From: Coenobita brevimanus
Taxonomy: Eukaryota > Arthropoda > Malacostraca > Decapoda > Coenobitidae
Reading direction: 5' to 3'
Length of the DNA stretch: 64,000 bases
NCBI GenBank assembly: GCA_032717465.1
Contig: CM064691.1
Location: forward strand, 1,986,315-2,050,314
A program made the translations under genes and the position numbers. Of this stretch, positions 44,530 to 55,385 are shown in pieces (the stretch's first letter is position 1; every line of letters starts with the position of its first letter). The notes under the pieces were generated by a model. The model had not been told where the DNA came from. It made no database searches and saw only the letters and a list, made by a program, of their open reading frames with translations.

Positions 44530-46055
44530 TCTGTTCACTTTTGTCCCCTAAAACTGCAAAACCCATAAATTTTTGTCTAAACATACAACCTTCAGTGTGC
44601 CCAGGACAGATACCCGGATGTATGCCGGCCAATCATGGTGAGTCTGGAGGGTGATGTTACCGTGCACGACTTTCAAATTTTGTCGCCAGGCCAGCTGACT
44701 TCACGTGTGAGCTCGAGTTTTTCCCTGTGCTGATTATGACCTGTCACGATATGCTGACCGTGTTTAAACAAAAACATGCAACTCAAACATGCGATACTTG
44801 AGGACTGAGCGTACTGTACTGTGTTCACATGTAAAAGCAGTGTTTCAGAAATGCCATGCATTTGTTTGCAAATGTTACCTCTCTAGTCTGTATTATTTTC
44901 GCTACCAAACCTTAGATACAGTCAACAAAAGATCTCTGGGAGTGCCTGGTTGAATGGTGAGACTCCTGCAGTCAACTGGGTTTATGTCCAAATGAACCTT
45001 GGATTACAGCAGCAGAAGCAACAATTAAGTTAGGGGAGACATCTTGCTGTGAAAGGATATATGAAGGCTATATCTAACCCCTGCAAGTTGAGGAGTCTAT
45101 CAAAAGGTGAATAAAACTGTCTAAAGACCCCTCCCCCCCAAAAAAAAAAAAAAAATATGAATACAGTATGTCGCTGGAATGAACGAGTTAAGCCCATTCA
45201 GGCTCTTCATGCCATACTGGTCGACTATGGTCCACAGAGGTTCATTCCAGACATGTCTGGTCTCTTCAGGCCACTTTAGGTCCATATAATCCCTTCAGTC
45301 TGATGAAGCATTTTTTTTTTTTTTTTACTGTATTTTTGCTACTTACAGATGATTTTAATTAGGTTAGGGGAGACTTTCTGAACTGGAGGAGTTATGCATA
45401 GCTACCTTTAACTCTCTGAGTGCAGGACTGCTCTCCCACACTGAATAAAAATCACCTGGAGCTGGCAGGAAAAAAATATAGAACACAGCACCTGACTGGC
45501 AGGGTTAGGCACAATTATGTCATGTGCAACATTCATGCCTCAGTTGTATGCTCAGATCAGATCACTCCAGTTATACTCAGGCAACTTCAGGTCCAGTTTA
45601 TATTGGCAGAACCCATTAAGTACAAGAGTCACTCAGTCTATTTTGGTCCAACAACATCTATTCAAGTACTCCAGGACATACTGTACTGTATTTGCAATCT
45701 TCACATCTATGCTGAGTAAATCAGGTTCACCATAGGTTGAGCAGTAAAGTTTTTTCCACGAAAATCAGTGAGTTACAGAAAAGTGTGGGGTGGGAGGACA
45801 TGACTCAGTAGGACAGGCTAGGATGGTGGTGCATGATGGGGCACCATGGGAGGAGTGCAGCTTGGGAAGATCATATACTGTAGGTCAAGTAGCTACGGCC
45901 AAGTCAGTTTTCTCTTAGAAATTCAAGAAGGATAGTAGAAATGGCAAATACTGTATAAGAATAGGTGGAAAGGAGTCAGAAAGATGGGCAGGGATGGTGG
46001 AGTACGGAAAGGAAATTACACCACGTGAAGACAGGCATTGTATGTAGGGCAATAC
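44530..46055. other. Intron, nothing recognised
   Basis: A short A run lies at 45139-45154 and a T run at 45311-45326. No coding segment or element ends seen. Confidence 0.55.
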
Positions 46056-46060
46056 TGATA

Positions 46061-46862
46061 CAGTAAAAGTCCACTCATTCGGCAGCTGGTCTTACGGTAT
46101 TTTCGGTGTTTCGGGGGTTTTCATAAACAGTCCCATTACGAAAGTTCTCTGCTCTTCCGGCCCATAAGCTGAGCCAATTGGCCAATTTGGTGCTGCTGGT
46201 GCTAGATCTAGTACTTTTCATAATAATTTAGCACTTTTCATAATATAGTAAGTTAGTGCCGATAAATATTAATTTTCTGCTATATCCAGCACGTTTTAAA
46301 GTTCAATTTAGCATCAAAGTTTGAACAGCTCACCTACTGCTAGAACGTTTTAAAGTTGAGCTTAGCGCTTTTGAAGATTTCTGTTTGCCAACACTACATG
46401 TGCCATCAGCCACTGTGACTCGTGAGCGTCTGGCTTTGTGAGCTGGACCTTTCAAACGTTTGGAAACTTTGTTGTGCTATTTTACAGTCATCCTCTAGTT
46501 CTTGTGTTGTGCTACGGCCACTACTAGTGGAAAGCCTACTGGTGTTGTGAAAAAACGCACCAATAAGGTGCTGACTACCACCAAGAAAATTGAATTATTG
46601 AAAAAATTGGAAGCAGATGTTCCTAGAAAAAAGATAATGGAAGATTTCGGTGTGAGCTCATCCATTATATACAATCTTAAGAAACAGAAGGCCGATTTAG
46701 TGTTTAGGGTTGACCAATAATACTTGTTAGACACTGATTCCATTGAGGTGACTGACCATGATTGCTGGAATCTTTCTGGCAGGTTTTCCCAGTCATTCGA
46801 CAGTTTCAGCTCTTTCTGCACCTGCTTGGTCCTGAAGATGCCGAATGAGAGGGCTTTTACTG
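46061..46862 (+). mobile_element. Tigger/pogo-like MITE with HTH remnant
   Basis: TA flanks at 46059-46060 and 46863-46864. Terminal inverted repeat: CAGTAAAAGTCCACTCATTC left, CAGTAAAAGCCCTCTCATTC right, both followed by GGCA. The plus strand at 46548-46705 encodes KRTNKVLTTTKKIELLKKLE, then ADVPRKKIMEDFGVSSSIIY and NLKKQK, the first helix-turn-helix of Tigger transposases. The rest of the transposase is deleted. Confidence 0.9.
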
Positions 46863-46869
46863 TACTGTG

Positions 46870-47420
46870 AAGGTTCAAGTTGAAGATTTCACTTAAAACT
46901 TCCATGAGAGGAGCTCCCAGTCTTTGTTTCTTTCTCAGTTATGTAAAAAGGTAGGAATGTCAAAGGGGAGTGGGTGAGAAGGGATATAATGTGGTAGTGA
47001 TGGGGCATGGAGAGAGAAGTATACTCAGCAGAGATGGATATTATACAATTGGTCAGTTAGTTAAGGTGGGCTGAAGCTTGAAGTCAAAGTGTTCCTAGGA
47101 AAAAGAACAAAAACAAGAAAAATAAACAAACATCAGCATCTCTTGTACACGTGGCACTGATCTATGCATGTGAGAACACCATTACACATGGACATATATT
47201 TTCAAATACTGTACATTCTTTTTACCTTGGCTGACTCTAACATTACAAGTATCTACATATGTTTTACCATTACAAGTATCTATATGAATTTTAAGTACAG
47301 TACTGGTATTGACTAACATGCTAGATATAAACATTCAGAACTGTGTTCTTTATATTCTCTAAACTATCTGAATTATACTGAGAAAGTGAATAAAATTAAA
47401 TCCACAAATAACAAATGACT
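46870..47420. other. Intron, nothing recognised
   Basis: No structure recognised between the Tigger-like MITE and the exon at 47424. Confidence 0.55.
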
Positions 47421-47423
47421 TAC

Positions 47424-47580
47424 ATGCGGTGTGTATGGTGGTCAAGAAGAGGTGAAGGTTTGATGGCCATAAGGAGGACGAGGCACTGGGAGATGATGTG
47501 TTGACAGGCACTCTCGAAGCTCACACCCTCTTCAATTACTCCCTCTCCCCCACCACCACCACCCATACTCTCCTCTGGCT
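47424..47580 (-). CDS. HERC1: HERC1 exon with Gly run and helical segment
   Basis: This 157-base exon starts PEESM followed by six Gly, then GVSFESACQHIISQCLVLLM and a short tail ending THR. The Gly run followed by an amphipathic helix suggests a flexible linker leading into an alpha-helical part. The acceptor is TTGGTACAG with a pyrimidine-rich stretch and a CTAAT branch-like site upstream; the donor is CAT|GTAAGT with GT at 47423-47422. It ends with AT of an ATG codon, whose G is the first base of the next exon. The frame stays open further upstream to about 47640, so a longer exon using a TTTTTTAG acceptor is possible but fits the phase less well. Confidence 0.75.
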
Positions 47581-47599
47581 CTGTACCAAGAACATCATA

Positions 47600-49975
47600 T
47601 AATATGAGCAGTATTAGACAGTCTACACTATTAATCCTAGTTGCTGCTAAAAAACTATTTAACAATCTGAAATTTTGCAAAAAAATCATCACCATCCCAA
47701 TTTTTAAGGTACAAACGGGATGTGCAGAATCCAAACAACAGGAACTGAAAAATGTAAAAACTATCAATACAGTGCTCTGTACAATGTGCCGTACATATAT
47801 CCAATCATTCATCAAGGTTCTCAGCATCATATCATAGGTTAAGCACAGCCTGCCTTTCCACCAGTCTCTCCTTTCAAGAACGAACATCATCAACCATTAG
47901 GTGAAATAAGCAGTCCTGGTAACAGTGAACACCTACCATCAGGGCAGTACTGTACCTCAAGGGTCACTGACTTGCTTGTAGTAAACAAAGTATATCCATG
48001 TTGACAGACACTCTCCATTTACAGAGATTACTCATGTGCTGATTATCGATAATGAACGTCCCAACTGATGCTGATGCCTGCTTCTCTCATGAGTCATCTT
48101 CCATACCAATTAAGACGTTGACCCCTATACTGGCAACGTACAGTTAGCATGCCATCTGGCTTCTTCCTCTTCCTCTTCCTCAACTGATGCTCATGCTGAC
48201 ATCATCTGTGACTGTGCCTAGCTCTGTGTATCTGCAATGATGATCATCATCATCTCCCTCCCAACCTGCCTTCCCCACTATAACATGTAGTGCCCCTGGC
48301 TCTGACCTCACATTTCAACTACTCATAGATCAGCTCCAACCACCAATGACCTACCTGCTACGGACCTAACAACCATCATGCCATATTCTTACCCTTCTGT
48401 ATCTTATGCATAGGTCAAACAGTACTTCAGCTCCAGAGCTGACTGTGATACAGCATGGTGAGTGGTCTGTTCTTTAGTATTATTGTATTACTATAACAAA
48501 TGTTTACCTATGCTGGGAAGCAGGTGCTGGGGAGAGTTGCCTTCATGTGGTGGCAAAAATATAAGCTACCTCAATGTACCAACATCCCTCACTTCCTTCC
48601 CTACCCTCCAAAAGGAGGATGGTGGACTGTATGAGGCAACTTCAGCCTACCATCCACTAAGGTTCGGGTCCAGATGAGCCTGGGGATACAATGATGATGA
48701 CATGACAACCGTCATCTACATAAAGTCTACAACATCTCTGTTTTCCACAGGCAGGCCCTATCTGCAGGGAAGTGAGGATATCCAAACTGCAATGTGACTG
48801 ATCAAGAAGAAGAGCTGCCATCATGAAAAGTTCTCTCAATTGTCAAAGTACCTCTACTATGGGAGCAACAATTGTCCATTAATGCTGTGCCCACCCATGG
48901 TGTCCAGTGCAGCTGAGGTAAAACAACAAACTTAACGACAGACTGGTAAGCCATGGAGCTCATCTGGACACCAAGGAAAATCTTTTATGATTCTGAACTT
49001 CAAGAGTTTATTTTTGAGTGGCTGAAAAGCACTTATAACACAGTTCTGACAATAACGACAAATCCAAGCTATTACTTCAGTAGAAACAGCAATGACAAAA
49101 AGTAGTAGAAACTGCAATGGCAAAAGTATGTATAATACGTCCCTCTATCTTCTGGGATTCTATGCATCACTGTAGGGTAGGAGCATCACACCCAGAACCT
49201 CTCACACATGAATCCTATCACACAATACGTTGGTGCAACTATCAGATGATAAACTACCCAAAGCAGACCTCTTGTCTCTACTGACCTCCACACTAATGAT
49301 GCCCCTTCCAGACCTCACCAACCTTACAAAGTCATCAACTTCACTGCAGTGTTGGATATTACTGCCATTTAGCAGCTTTCCCTTTCCTACTCCAGCAAAT
49401 GCACATATGACTGCCTTCAATGGAGGCCACTGCTATTTGAAAATGCTAACCCAGCAAACTGGACCAACTGCTTTTCCTTCAGTGCCCATGGACTCCACCT
49501 TCTAAAGTCAGCAACCCTCCCCTACCTAAAAGGACACCACAGCTTAAGTGGCCATTGTTACCAACCACCAATGTGCCCTCTGAACATTACTTTCCACCAC
49601 CAGCCCCAAATACTTTAGCATTTCTGTTAATGTGCCATACATCAAGCCCTTTCAGGTTTTTAAGGACAAAACATAATCCATGGCACTTCCAGCCTTCTGA
49701 CCTATCCTGGGCTAATTCAGCAGCACCTGTGGCCTCTAGCAACATGAGTATTGCAGTCAAATCACCAGTCTTGGATGCACAATTAGATGACTCCTCAGAC
49801 ACCAGATCAGCAGCCCAGTCATCTAACATCCACAATGGTCAAGGATTAGTTAACACTTGACTACATTCTCCTTGTAAATCTTGAGAATGTGGTGTACTCT
49901 GAAACTATGGGGATATCGCCATCAACAATGGCCCATGACCTCTTCTGCTGACAAGCACAATGTGACAGACCAATT
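47600..49975. other. Intron, nothing firmly recognised
   Basis: Several short open frames (for example plus 49230-49505 and 49555-49860) are interrupted and match no family I can name. They could be decayed transposon code because their wording is protein-like (MTAFNGGHCYLKMLTQQTGP), but no terminal repeats were found. Confidence 0.4.
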
Positions 49976-49998
49976 ATACGAGGTCTGTTCAGAAAGTA

Positions 49999-50923
49999 CA
50001 GGTATATCCCGATATACAATACCCCAGCTTAGTGATGGGGGTAGAAATACCACGATATCCTGCCTAAAGATGGCCAAACCCCGGTTTAACGATGGGTTTA
50101 GATTTTTAAAATGAATTTGATGTTATTTTAGACTTAAATCTTATGTTTAGGTTGGTTTATTAACTGATTATAGACTTATATCAATGTGTTTTAGTCACAG
50201 ATGGGATGAACATTGTCATTTTGGGGTACAGTTTACAAAGTCTGATTTTTCCAGACTTATGTTTGATGATTAGTGGTAGGTGGTGGCGACCATCATCCAC
50301 TCACTTGATGTAGTGCTGCCTACTTCTTCCTTAGCCTTTATCATTCTTTTTCTGTGCCTGCCCTCCTCTCTTCCTATTTCTCCCATCTTTCCTGTCACTA
50401 CTTAATGTTTTTCTTTCCGTTACAGGTGGCTTTACATTGAATGACAAGCCAAATGGTTTCCTGCAAGCCAAGAAACCATTTACAACACTGGGTGGTAACC
50501 ATATAACCAAACCATACGTGCTCCCTACGTGTCAAGTGGGTTGGTAGAGGGTTAGTGCCCCTCCCTGTAAAACAAATAACTCAGAGTCTAATGGCCACCC
50601 CGTACGGGATTATGGCGTCTGGCAATAGATAGATAGACAGATAGATATTTGATGATTTTCAGGTTTTATTTTTGGGTTTAGGCGAGTTATAAACTGCTTT
50701 TAGGCTTAGTTTAGCTTGTTTTAAAGCTATTGGGGGTTTAGGTGAGCTAAAACATGTTTTTAGACTCATCTGAATGGGTTTAGGACTGGGTTGGGGGGAA
50801 ATCTAAGGCTCAAAAACGCATCCCAATACTTTACGTTAACTCTACCCCGATGTTGTATACGATACCCCACCTAGCGATGGGTTTTTACTTAACCAACTGC
50901 ACTGTTAAACCAGGGCATACCTG
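49999..50923. mobile_element. Tc1/mariner-type MITE (copy 1)
   Basis: TA flanks at 49997-49998 and 50924-50925. Ends: CAGGTATATCCCGATATACA left, CAGGTATGCCCTGGTTTAAC right (reverse complemented). Removing the nested SINE (50275-50648) leaves about 550 bases. A second copy spans 3930-5380. No coding capacity. Inserted inside the mariner end. Confidence 0.88.
50275..50648 (+). mobile_element. SINE-like element, GATA-tail type, copy 3
   Basis: Near full length: head GGTGGTGGCGACCATCATCC, core GACAAGCCAAATGGTTTCCT and its inverted partner, GGTGGTAACCATATAACC, GTAGAGGGTTAGTGCCCCTC, tail GGCCACCCCGTACGGGATTA, GGCGTCTGGCAATAG and (GATA)n. Nested inside the MITE at 49999-50923. The best-preserved copy of this type. 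Confidence 0.9.
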
Positions 50924-50984
50924 TATCCAACCTCAGGCTCTAAAAAAATAAACAGCTAACCTATTGAGCTAGGACACTAATCCT

Positions 50985-52020
50985 CCTCAATGTAGGCCCC
51001 TTCTGACTTGACATACGTAGCCTAGCATTCTTTCCACAGCTGGAAACATTTTTCGAAGTCAGCTTTTGGTATCTCCTGCAGGCACTTCATCGCATTCATC
51101 ATGATTTCTTCTATTGTCTCAGATGGGGGACCCTTCAGCGGAGTTTTGAGCTTGAGGAATAACCAAAAGTCGCACAAAGCCATGTCTGGTGAGTAGAGAG
51201 CTTACTGGATCTGCAGGATGTTGTGCCTGGCCAAAAATTCCTGAATCAGTTGAGGAGAATGGGCAGAGGCATTGTCACGGTGCAGCTTCCAACTTGCTGC
51301 TTTCCAAAGGTCTGGGCTCTTCTGCCGATCTGTGTCATGAAGATGATGGATAACATTGAGGTAGCAATGTCTGTTGACAGTCTGACCTTCTGGTGCGTAT
51401 TCGTGATGCACAACACCACAGTAATAAAAAAAAAAAAAAAAAATGCTGTCAACGTGCACTTCACCTTGCTGCAGACATGCCATACTTTTTTTGGCCAAGG
51501 TGACCCTGCATGCTTCCACTGGAATGACTGTGCTTTGGTTTCTGGGTCATACCCATACATCCAAGTCTCATCTCCAATGATAACAGTTTTCACAAAGCCT
51601 GAACTGTGATCTGCACACTCCAACACGTCTTGAGCAACGTTCATCTGCAGAGCTTGTTGTTCATGTGAAAGGAGCCTTGGAACGAACTTGGCGGTCACTT
51701 TGCATGCCCAAATCATCCACTGAAATTTTGTGTTGATCCATCGCTGATTCTAACTTCATCAGTAATTTTTCTGACAGTCAACTGATGCCTTCCCATGACC
51801 AAACTGCAGACTTTCTTCACATTTTCAGCACTCCTGCTTGTTGATGGCCTCCCAGGACATGGATGGTTCTCGATTGACATTTAACCATTTTTTAAGCGAT
51901 TGCACCACTCCTTTATTCGCATTACCCCCATGGATCTTCCTGATAGTTTCAACTTGGGTATCACCTAGATTTTGCCAAAATTTGATGCAGAAATATTGTT
52001 TGACTTTTTTGGTCATCGTC
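50985..52020 (-). pseudogene. Mariner (DD34D) transposase, degraded
   Basis: The N-terminal helix-turn-helix is KKVKQYFCIKFWQNLGDTQV, then ETIRKI. The catalytic part has VIIGDETWMYGYDPETKAQS with the first Asp, KLHRDNASAHSPQLIQEFLA with the second, and YSPDMALCDFWLF with the third, about 34 residues after the second, as in mariner proper. A homopolymer of 17 A on the plus strand (51426-51442) and several stops or frameshifts disable it. The expected length for the family is about 350 residues; nearly all of it is traceable. Confidence 0.88.
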
Positions 52021-52192
52021 ACGAGAGCATTTGGCTTGACACTTAGTGTAGAGTCACCCATAGACAGATGGAAGAGGAAAGGAAGGAAGGAAAGAAAAAC
52101 AGAAGAGGGAGGGAGGAAAGACGGAAGGAAGAAAGGAACGAGCAGGCACCCAAGAGCAGTACTACATCGTGAGTGCATGGTGAGTGCCCCCG
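51985..52192 (-). mobile_element. SINE GGAT-type, head-only fragment
   Basis: On the minus strand it reads CCGGGGGCACTCACCATGCA, GTACTGCTCTTGGGTGCC, a pyrimidine-rich part, and GGGTGACTCTACACTAAGTG then CAAGCCAAATGCTC, where it stops. The head is kept and the 3' part is lost, the opposite of normal SINE truncation. Confidence 0.8.
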
Positions 52193-52534
52193 GACAACAT
52201 TTAAAAATTAATTGTGATTTCACTGCAACAACATTTTTGATGGCTGCCCCCGAGAATCTTGTGCAGGTGTGGTGACACATGCAGGCCAAAATGGCAGCCT
52301 AGTGTTTAAACTGGGGATGATCTTTGCCCTTCATTCTATTTTGTGAAAGAAAGGCCACTGAAACATCAACGTTATCACCAAATAAAGTGTGACTTGGAAG
52401 CCATATCAACCTTACGTAACCATCATCCCATTTGGAGGTCTCTACTCGTGAATGAAAGGCCACTGAAACACAGTATCAGAAAAAATGCAAAAATCATCAA
52501 TATATACCAGTTTGGCAAACTGCATCAATTACAG

Positions 52535-52692
52535 TACAGGGATGGAGTTGAGAGGTATATGAGGGAGGGGGGGGTGAGTTGGGGGGAGGGGAGTCAAATG
52601 GTGGGTGACAGAGTGACTTGGAGGCGTTTTGTCTGCGGCCACCCTTTGCGGGATTAGGGCGTCGGGCTATAGATAGATAGATAGATAGACTA
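52535..52692 (+). mobile_element. RTE-like LINE, last 150 bases
   Basis: It encodes YRDGVERYMREGGVSWGEGS, then QMVGDRVTWRRFVCGHPLRD and stop, then GGCGTCGGGCTATAG and (GATA)n. It is almost base-identical to the end of the copy at 1660-2360, so it belongs to the same young subfamily. Confidence 0.92.
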
Positions 52693-52971
52693 CTGTGCTG
52701 CCTGGAGAAGCCATGGAATGCACACCACCAGAGGGTCACTTTAAACAAACAAACACAGTATCAATGACTTTTGAGGAAGGTCATTCTGTCTTCTACAGCA
52801 CTGTAATTGAAAACAAGAAATAATGCACATTCTCCTCAGCTCTGTGGGTCTGAGATGGTTCTTTGTATTACTACAGGTGCTTAAAGTAGCTTGATGGTGT
52901 CAGGAGATGGCTATATGCCCTTTTTCTTTGTGTGCCTCCAAGTAGGGAGAGCAGAGTGTAACTATACTAAC

Positions 52972-53055
52972 CATGTTCATCGTAATGGCCAGGACTGCGT
53001 GCAGACGCTGTTCGTTCCCGTGACTCTTGCCTCTCCTCTTGATCCTCATTCAATC
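52972..53055 (-). CDS. HERC1: HERC1 exon
   Basis: This 84-base exon encodes LNEDQEERQESRERTASARS and then PGHYDEH. The acceptor is TTTACAG ending at 53056 and the donor is CATG|GTTAGT with GT at 52971-52970. It opens with the two bases GA, completing a Gly codon from the exon at 54614, and closes with one G that joins AG of the next exon to give Glu. The segment is very hydrophilic and rich in Glu and Arg. It carries no recognisable domain. Its short length means it was found by splice borders and phase only. Confidence 0.72.
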
Positions 53056-53059
53056 CTGT

Positions 53060-53394
53060 AAAGGTAATGGAAATAAATTTCAGTCTGTTCTCTTACTAGA
53101 ATTTAAAAATTGAATAAGTACTAAATGTGGACACTTAATTTTGCCTTGTTTTATTTCTAAAACCTAATGACACAACTAAAAATGCAAATAGCCACTTGTA
53201 AATACCCCAGTTCAAGATGTCAATAGTATATGCAAATTCTTCAATTTACAGAGCATGTAATGGCCTCAGAGGACTTAGTGCCTGAGCATGAATTACTTAC
53301 CAAGACAAGGTCAGATTTAGTCCTGGCTTTGAATACAGAGGCCGTATACATTTCCGCTGCCATATAATTTGTGTATGAAATACCCCAAGTTTCA
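53060..53394. other. Intron, nothing recognised
   Basis: Only splice-acceptor sequence for the exon at 52972 was recognised. Confidence 0.5.
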
Positions 53395-54062
53395 AAAATC
53401 TATCTATCTATCTATTGCCAGATGCCTCAATCCCCTAAAAGGTGGCCACAAAGAAATCACCTCCATGTCACCCTGTCCCCTGCCACTTCACTGCCTCGTT
53501 CCCAGCTCACACCCCTCTCTCTCATATACCTCTCTACTCCATCCCTCCATCACATCCTTGGCCTCCCCCTCCCCCCCCTCCACCTCACTCACATACACTC
53601 TCCCCATTAATCTCTTGCTCTCCATTCTCTCCACATGGCCAAACCACCTCACTGTATTTCTCCTAATGCTGTCTATCACATCCACATCCACACCACAATG
53701 CTCCTTCACTTCCTCATTTGTCAGTCCGTCTCTCCACATAACTCCACATGCTCCTCTCCAATAACTCATTTCCACTGCTCTCACTCTTGACTTATGTCCT
53801 TTCAACAAGGTCCAAGCTTCACTTCCATATGTTAGAGTTAGTATCACAATACTGTTATGCTGCAACTTTTTTACTTCCAAGCTCACTTCCCTGTTCCTTA
53901 TTACTGCTTTCAAGGAACCAGTAACTTTTCTTCCCCGTTGTACCTTTTCAGGCACTTCACCCTCTAAACTTCCATCCTTACTCATCACACTACCCAAGTA
54001 CTTAAATGCACTCGCATTTTCCATTTCCTCATTTTCAACATCAATGAAAGTTAGTTTTCTGC
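53395..54062 (-). mobile_element. RTE-like LINE, 3' end
   Basis: The (GATA)n tail is at 53398-53416 (TCTA on the plus strand). Minus-strand code runs EEMENASAFKYLGSVMSKDG to MRWFGHVERMESKRLMGRVY-like and VYVSEVEGG, with a frameshift in the G-rich RGRGR part. 5' truncated at about 54062. Confidence 0.88.
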
Positions 54063-54064
54063 CA

Positions 54065-54610
54065 TAATGACCTGGTAGGAGAGTCAAATATAGGCCCGAT
54101 AAGTAATATCTAATTTCACTGGCACTGAGTCCTTAAAGCTAAATACTGGATGGTCTTACTGTAAAACCTGCTACCGTATTGTACTTTGGTTTCATACTGC
54201 ATTCACAAGAAAAATAACTTCTACATTGAACAGGCCACTATTTTTATAAAAATATTAACCCTCTGAGCAAATGGGAAATCCTTTTCATTTTATTCTTGCC
54301 ATCTAGCAATTATACTCAGCTTAGGATGGATTTTTTTTTTTTTAGGTGGATAGGATACATATAGCATTAATAACCCCCTCAATATGAGACACACTTCCTA
54401 AGATGAAAAAGTTGTTCAGTAGCAGCAAGGGAGAAAGAAAAAAACTCAAATGGATGTCACTCAGATGCAAGGGGTTAAGGGGCAAAAGATGAGTTTATAC
54501 CTAAATATGCACATTACAAATTCCTATTAGCAAACTTACAAAACTACAGTATTCACTATCTGAATCATGATGCATGTGGGAGTCAGTATTGTGTGTGGTG
54601 TGATGTACTG
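54065..54610. other. Intron, nothing recognised
   Basis: AT-rich with a T run at 54331. No element recognised. Confidence 0.5.
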
Positions 54611-54613
54611 TAC

Positions 54614-54724
54614 CTTGGTCATGCGGTGGAACACGCAATGACAGCATCTGACCCATCACCTCCATTCTTAACCTCTCCTCCTCCTGGGCTGTTTCTGAGT
54701 CTGTTCGTGATCTCTCATCGACTT
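54614..54724 (-). CDS. HERC1: HERC1 exon (most 5' one seen)
   Basis: This 111-base exon reads VDERSRTDSETAQEEERL and on to VPPHDQ, a charged, probably surface-exposed linker. The acceptor is TTACAG at 54725-54730 and the donor is CAAG|GTACAG with GT at 54613-54612. It starts after one base of a codon and ends with one base (G), which joins GA of the next exon to give Gly. No domain is visible. The assignment depends on the phase fit with the following exon rather than on recognised HERC1 residues, so it is less certain than the SPRY exon. Confidence 0.72.
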
Positions 54725-54811
54725 CTGTAATCATACCCACAAATGATAAGGCCAGTTAATATTAAAAGGATACAGGAGCGGCACTGGTCTTAAACCATTC
54801 CAATTCCTTAA

Positions 54812-55385
54812 CCCCTTCACGCCCAGGATGTAAGTACAGTATTTACATCCGTGCTGCGTCCAATGAGTGCGCCTGTGACGTACGCACTTATGTCCTATTA
54901 CATCAATGTTTTCTCAGTGCTTTTCACTCAGTGGTACAGAGGTGTGGGAGTGTTTTCTGAGTCTGGTACTGTATATGGCACTGAAACTCTCAGATCTGCC
55001 CACTAACCAATCATGAAAGAGATGTGGGGATGCCCAGCCATGTCACAATTTCCTCAGCCAATACCAATGCACTTTCTCAATTTGTGCCCAGCACTCGTGG
55101 AAGCAGGACTAGGTGATTTTGTTCTTTCCCTCCCTCGCCATTTTTTGTGGCTGTTGATGGCAGGTATACCAGTGCTAAATTACTGTGGCCAAGTCTAGCT
55201 GAGATATTTAAGATGATCTGTACATGCAAGTCATTCAGGTAGCAGTGATACATCTGACAGTGACTTGTCTGCAAGTCAAAGTGAGTCACTGGGCAATGCA
55301 GGGCCTTTTGACGAGGTAGGGTGGCATTTAGTGGTGGACATTTTCTCAGATGAGAGTCCTGATGACGTACCACTGTGATGTAAGT
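54812..55385 (+). mobile_element. piggyBac-like relic
   Basis: TTAA at 54808-54811 is followed by CCCCTTCACGCCCAGGATGT, a piggyBac-type end. At 55225-55370 the plus strand encodes SSDTSDSDLSASQSESLGNA, then GPFDEVGWHLV and DIFSDESPDDVP, an acidic segment of the kind found at the N-terminus of piggyBac transposases. No right end and no catalytic part were found. Confidence 0.65.

Larger units (their letters stand above)
49978..52300 (-). mobile_element. Mariner transposon, dead, with nested insertions
   Basis: The 3' terminus on the minus strand is ACGAGGTCTGTTCAGAAAGT at 49978-49998, a mariner-type end. Transposase code runs from about 52020 down to 50985. A MITE (49999-50923) is inserted just inside the end, and a SINE head fragment (51985-52192) lies upstream of the transposase start. 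The matching 5' terminus was not found; the right border is approximate. Confidence 0.82.
1347..54724 (-). other. HERC1: HERC1 gene, internal part (11 exons recognised)
   Basis: This is the extent of the host gene on the minus strand; 5' is at high coordinate and both ends lie outside the window. HERC1 is a very large cytosolic/Golgi-associated HECT-type E3 ubiquitin ligase with two RCC1 blocks, a SPRY domain, WD repeats and a C-terminal HECT domain; only the SPRY part and its flanks are here. Identification rests on the exon at 12426-14418, which matches what I know of HERC1 through the SPRY domain and beyond, and on the next exon (QWCDWDPS...). All exons were chosen by AG/GT borders and open frame. 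Nine of the ten junctions keep one continuous reading frame; the junction between 40779 and 36233 does not. RCC1, WD and HECT parts are not seen, as expected for an internal segment. The introns reach 11 kb and are filled with transposons. Confidence 0.88.

Noticed and set aside
44164..44632. Long minus-strand frames rich in His, Ser and Ile
   Set aside because: They are translations of the GAT/GGA microsatellite in different frames and have no domain or splice support.
49230..49860. Plus-strand frames that look protein-like
   Set aside because: No family recognised, frames interrupted, no terminal repeats; not enough to call a gene or an element.
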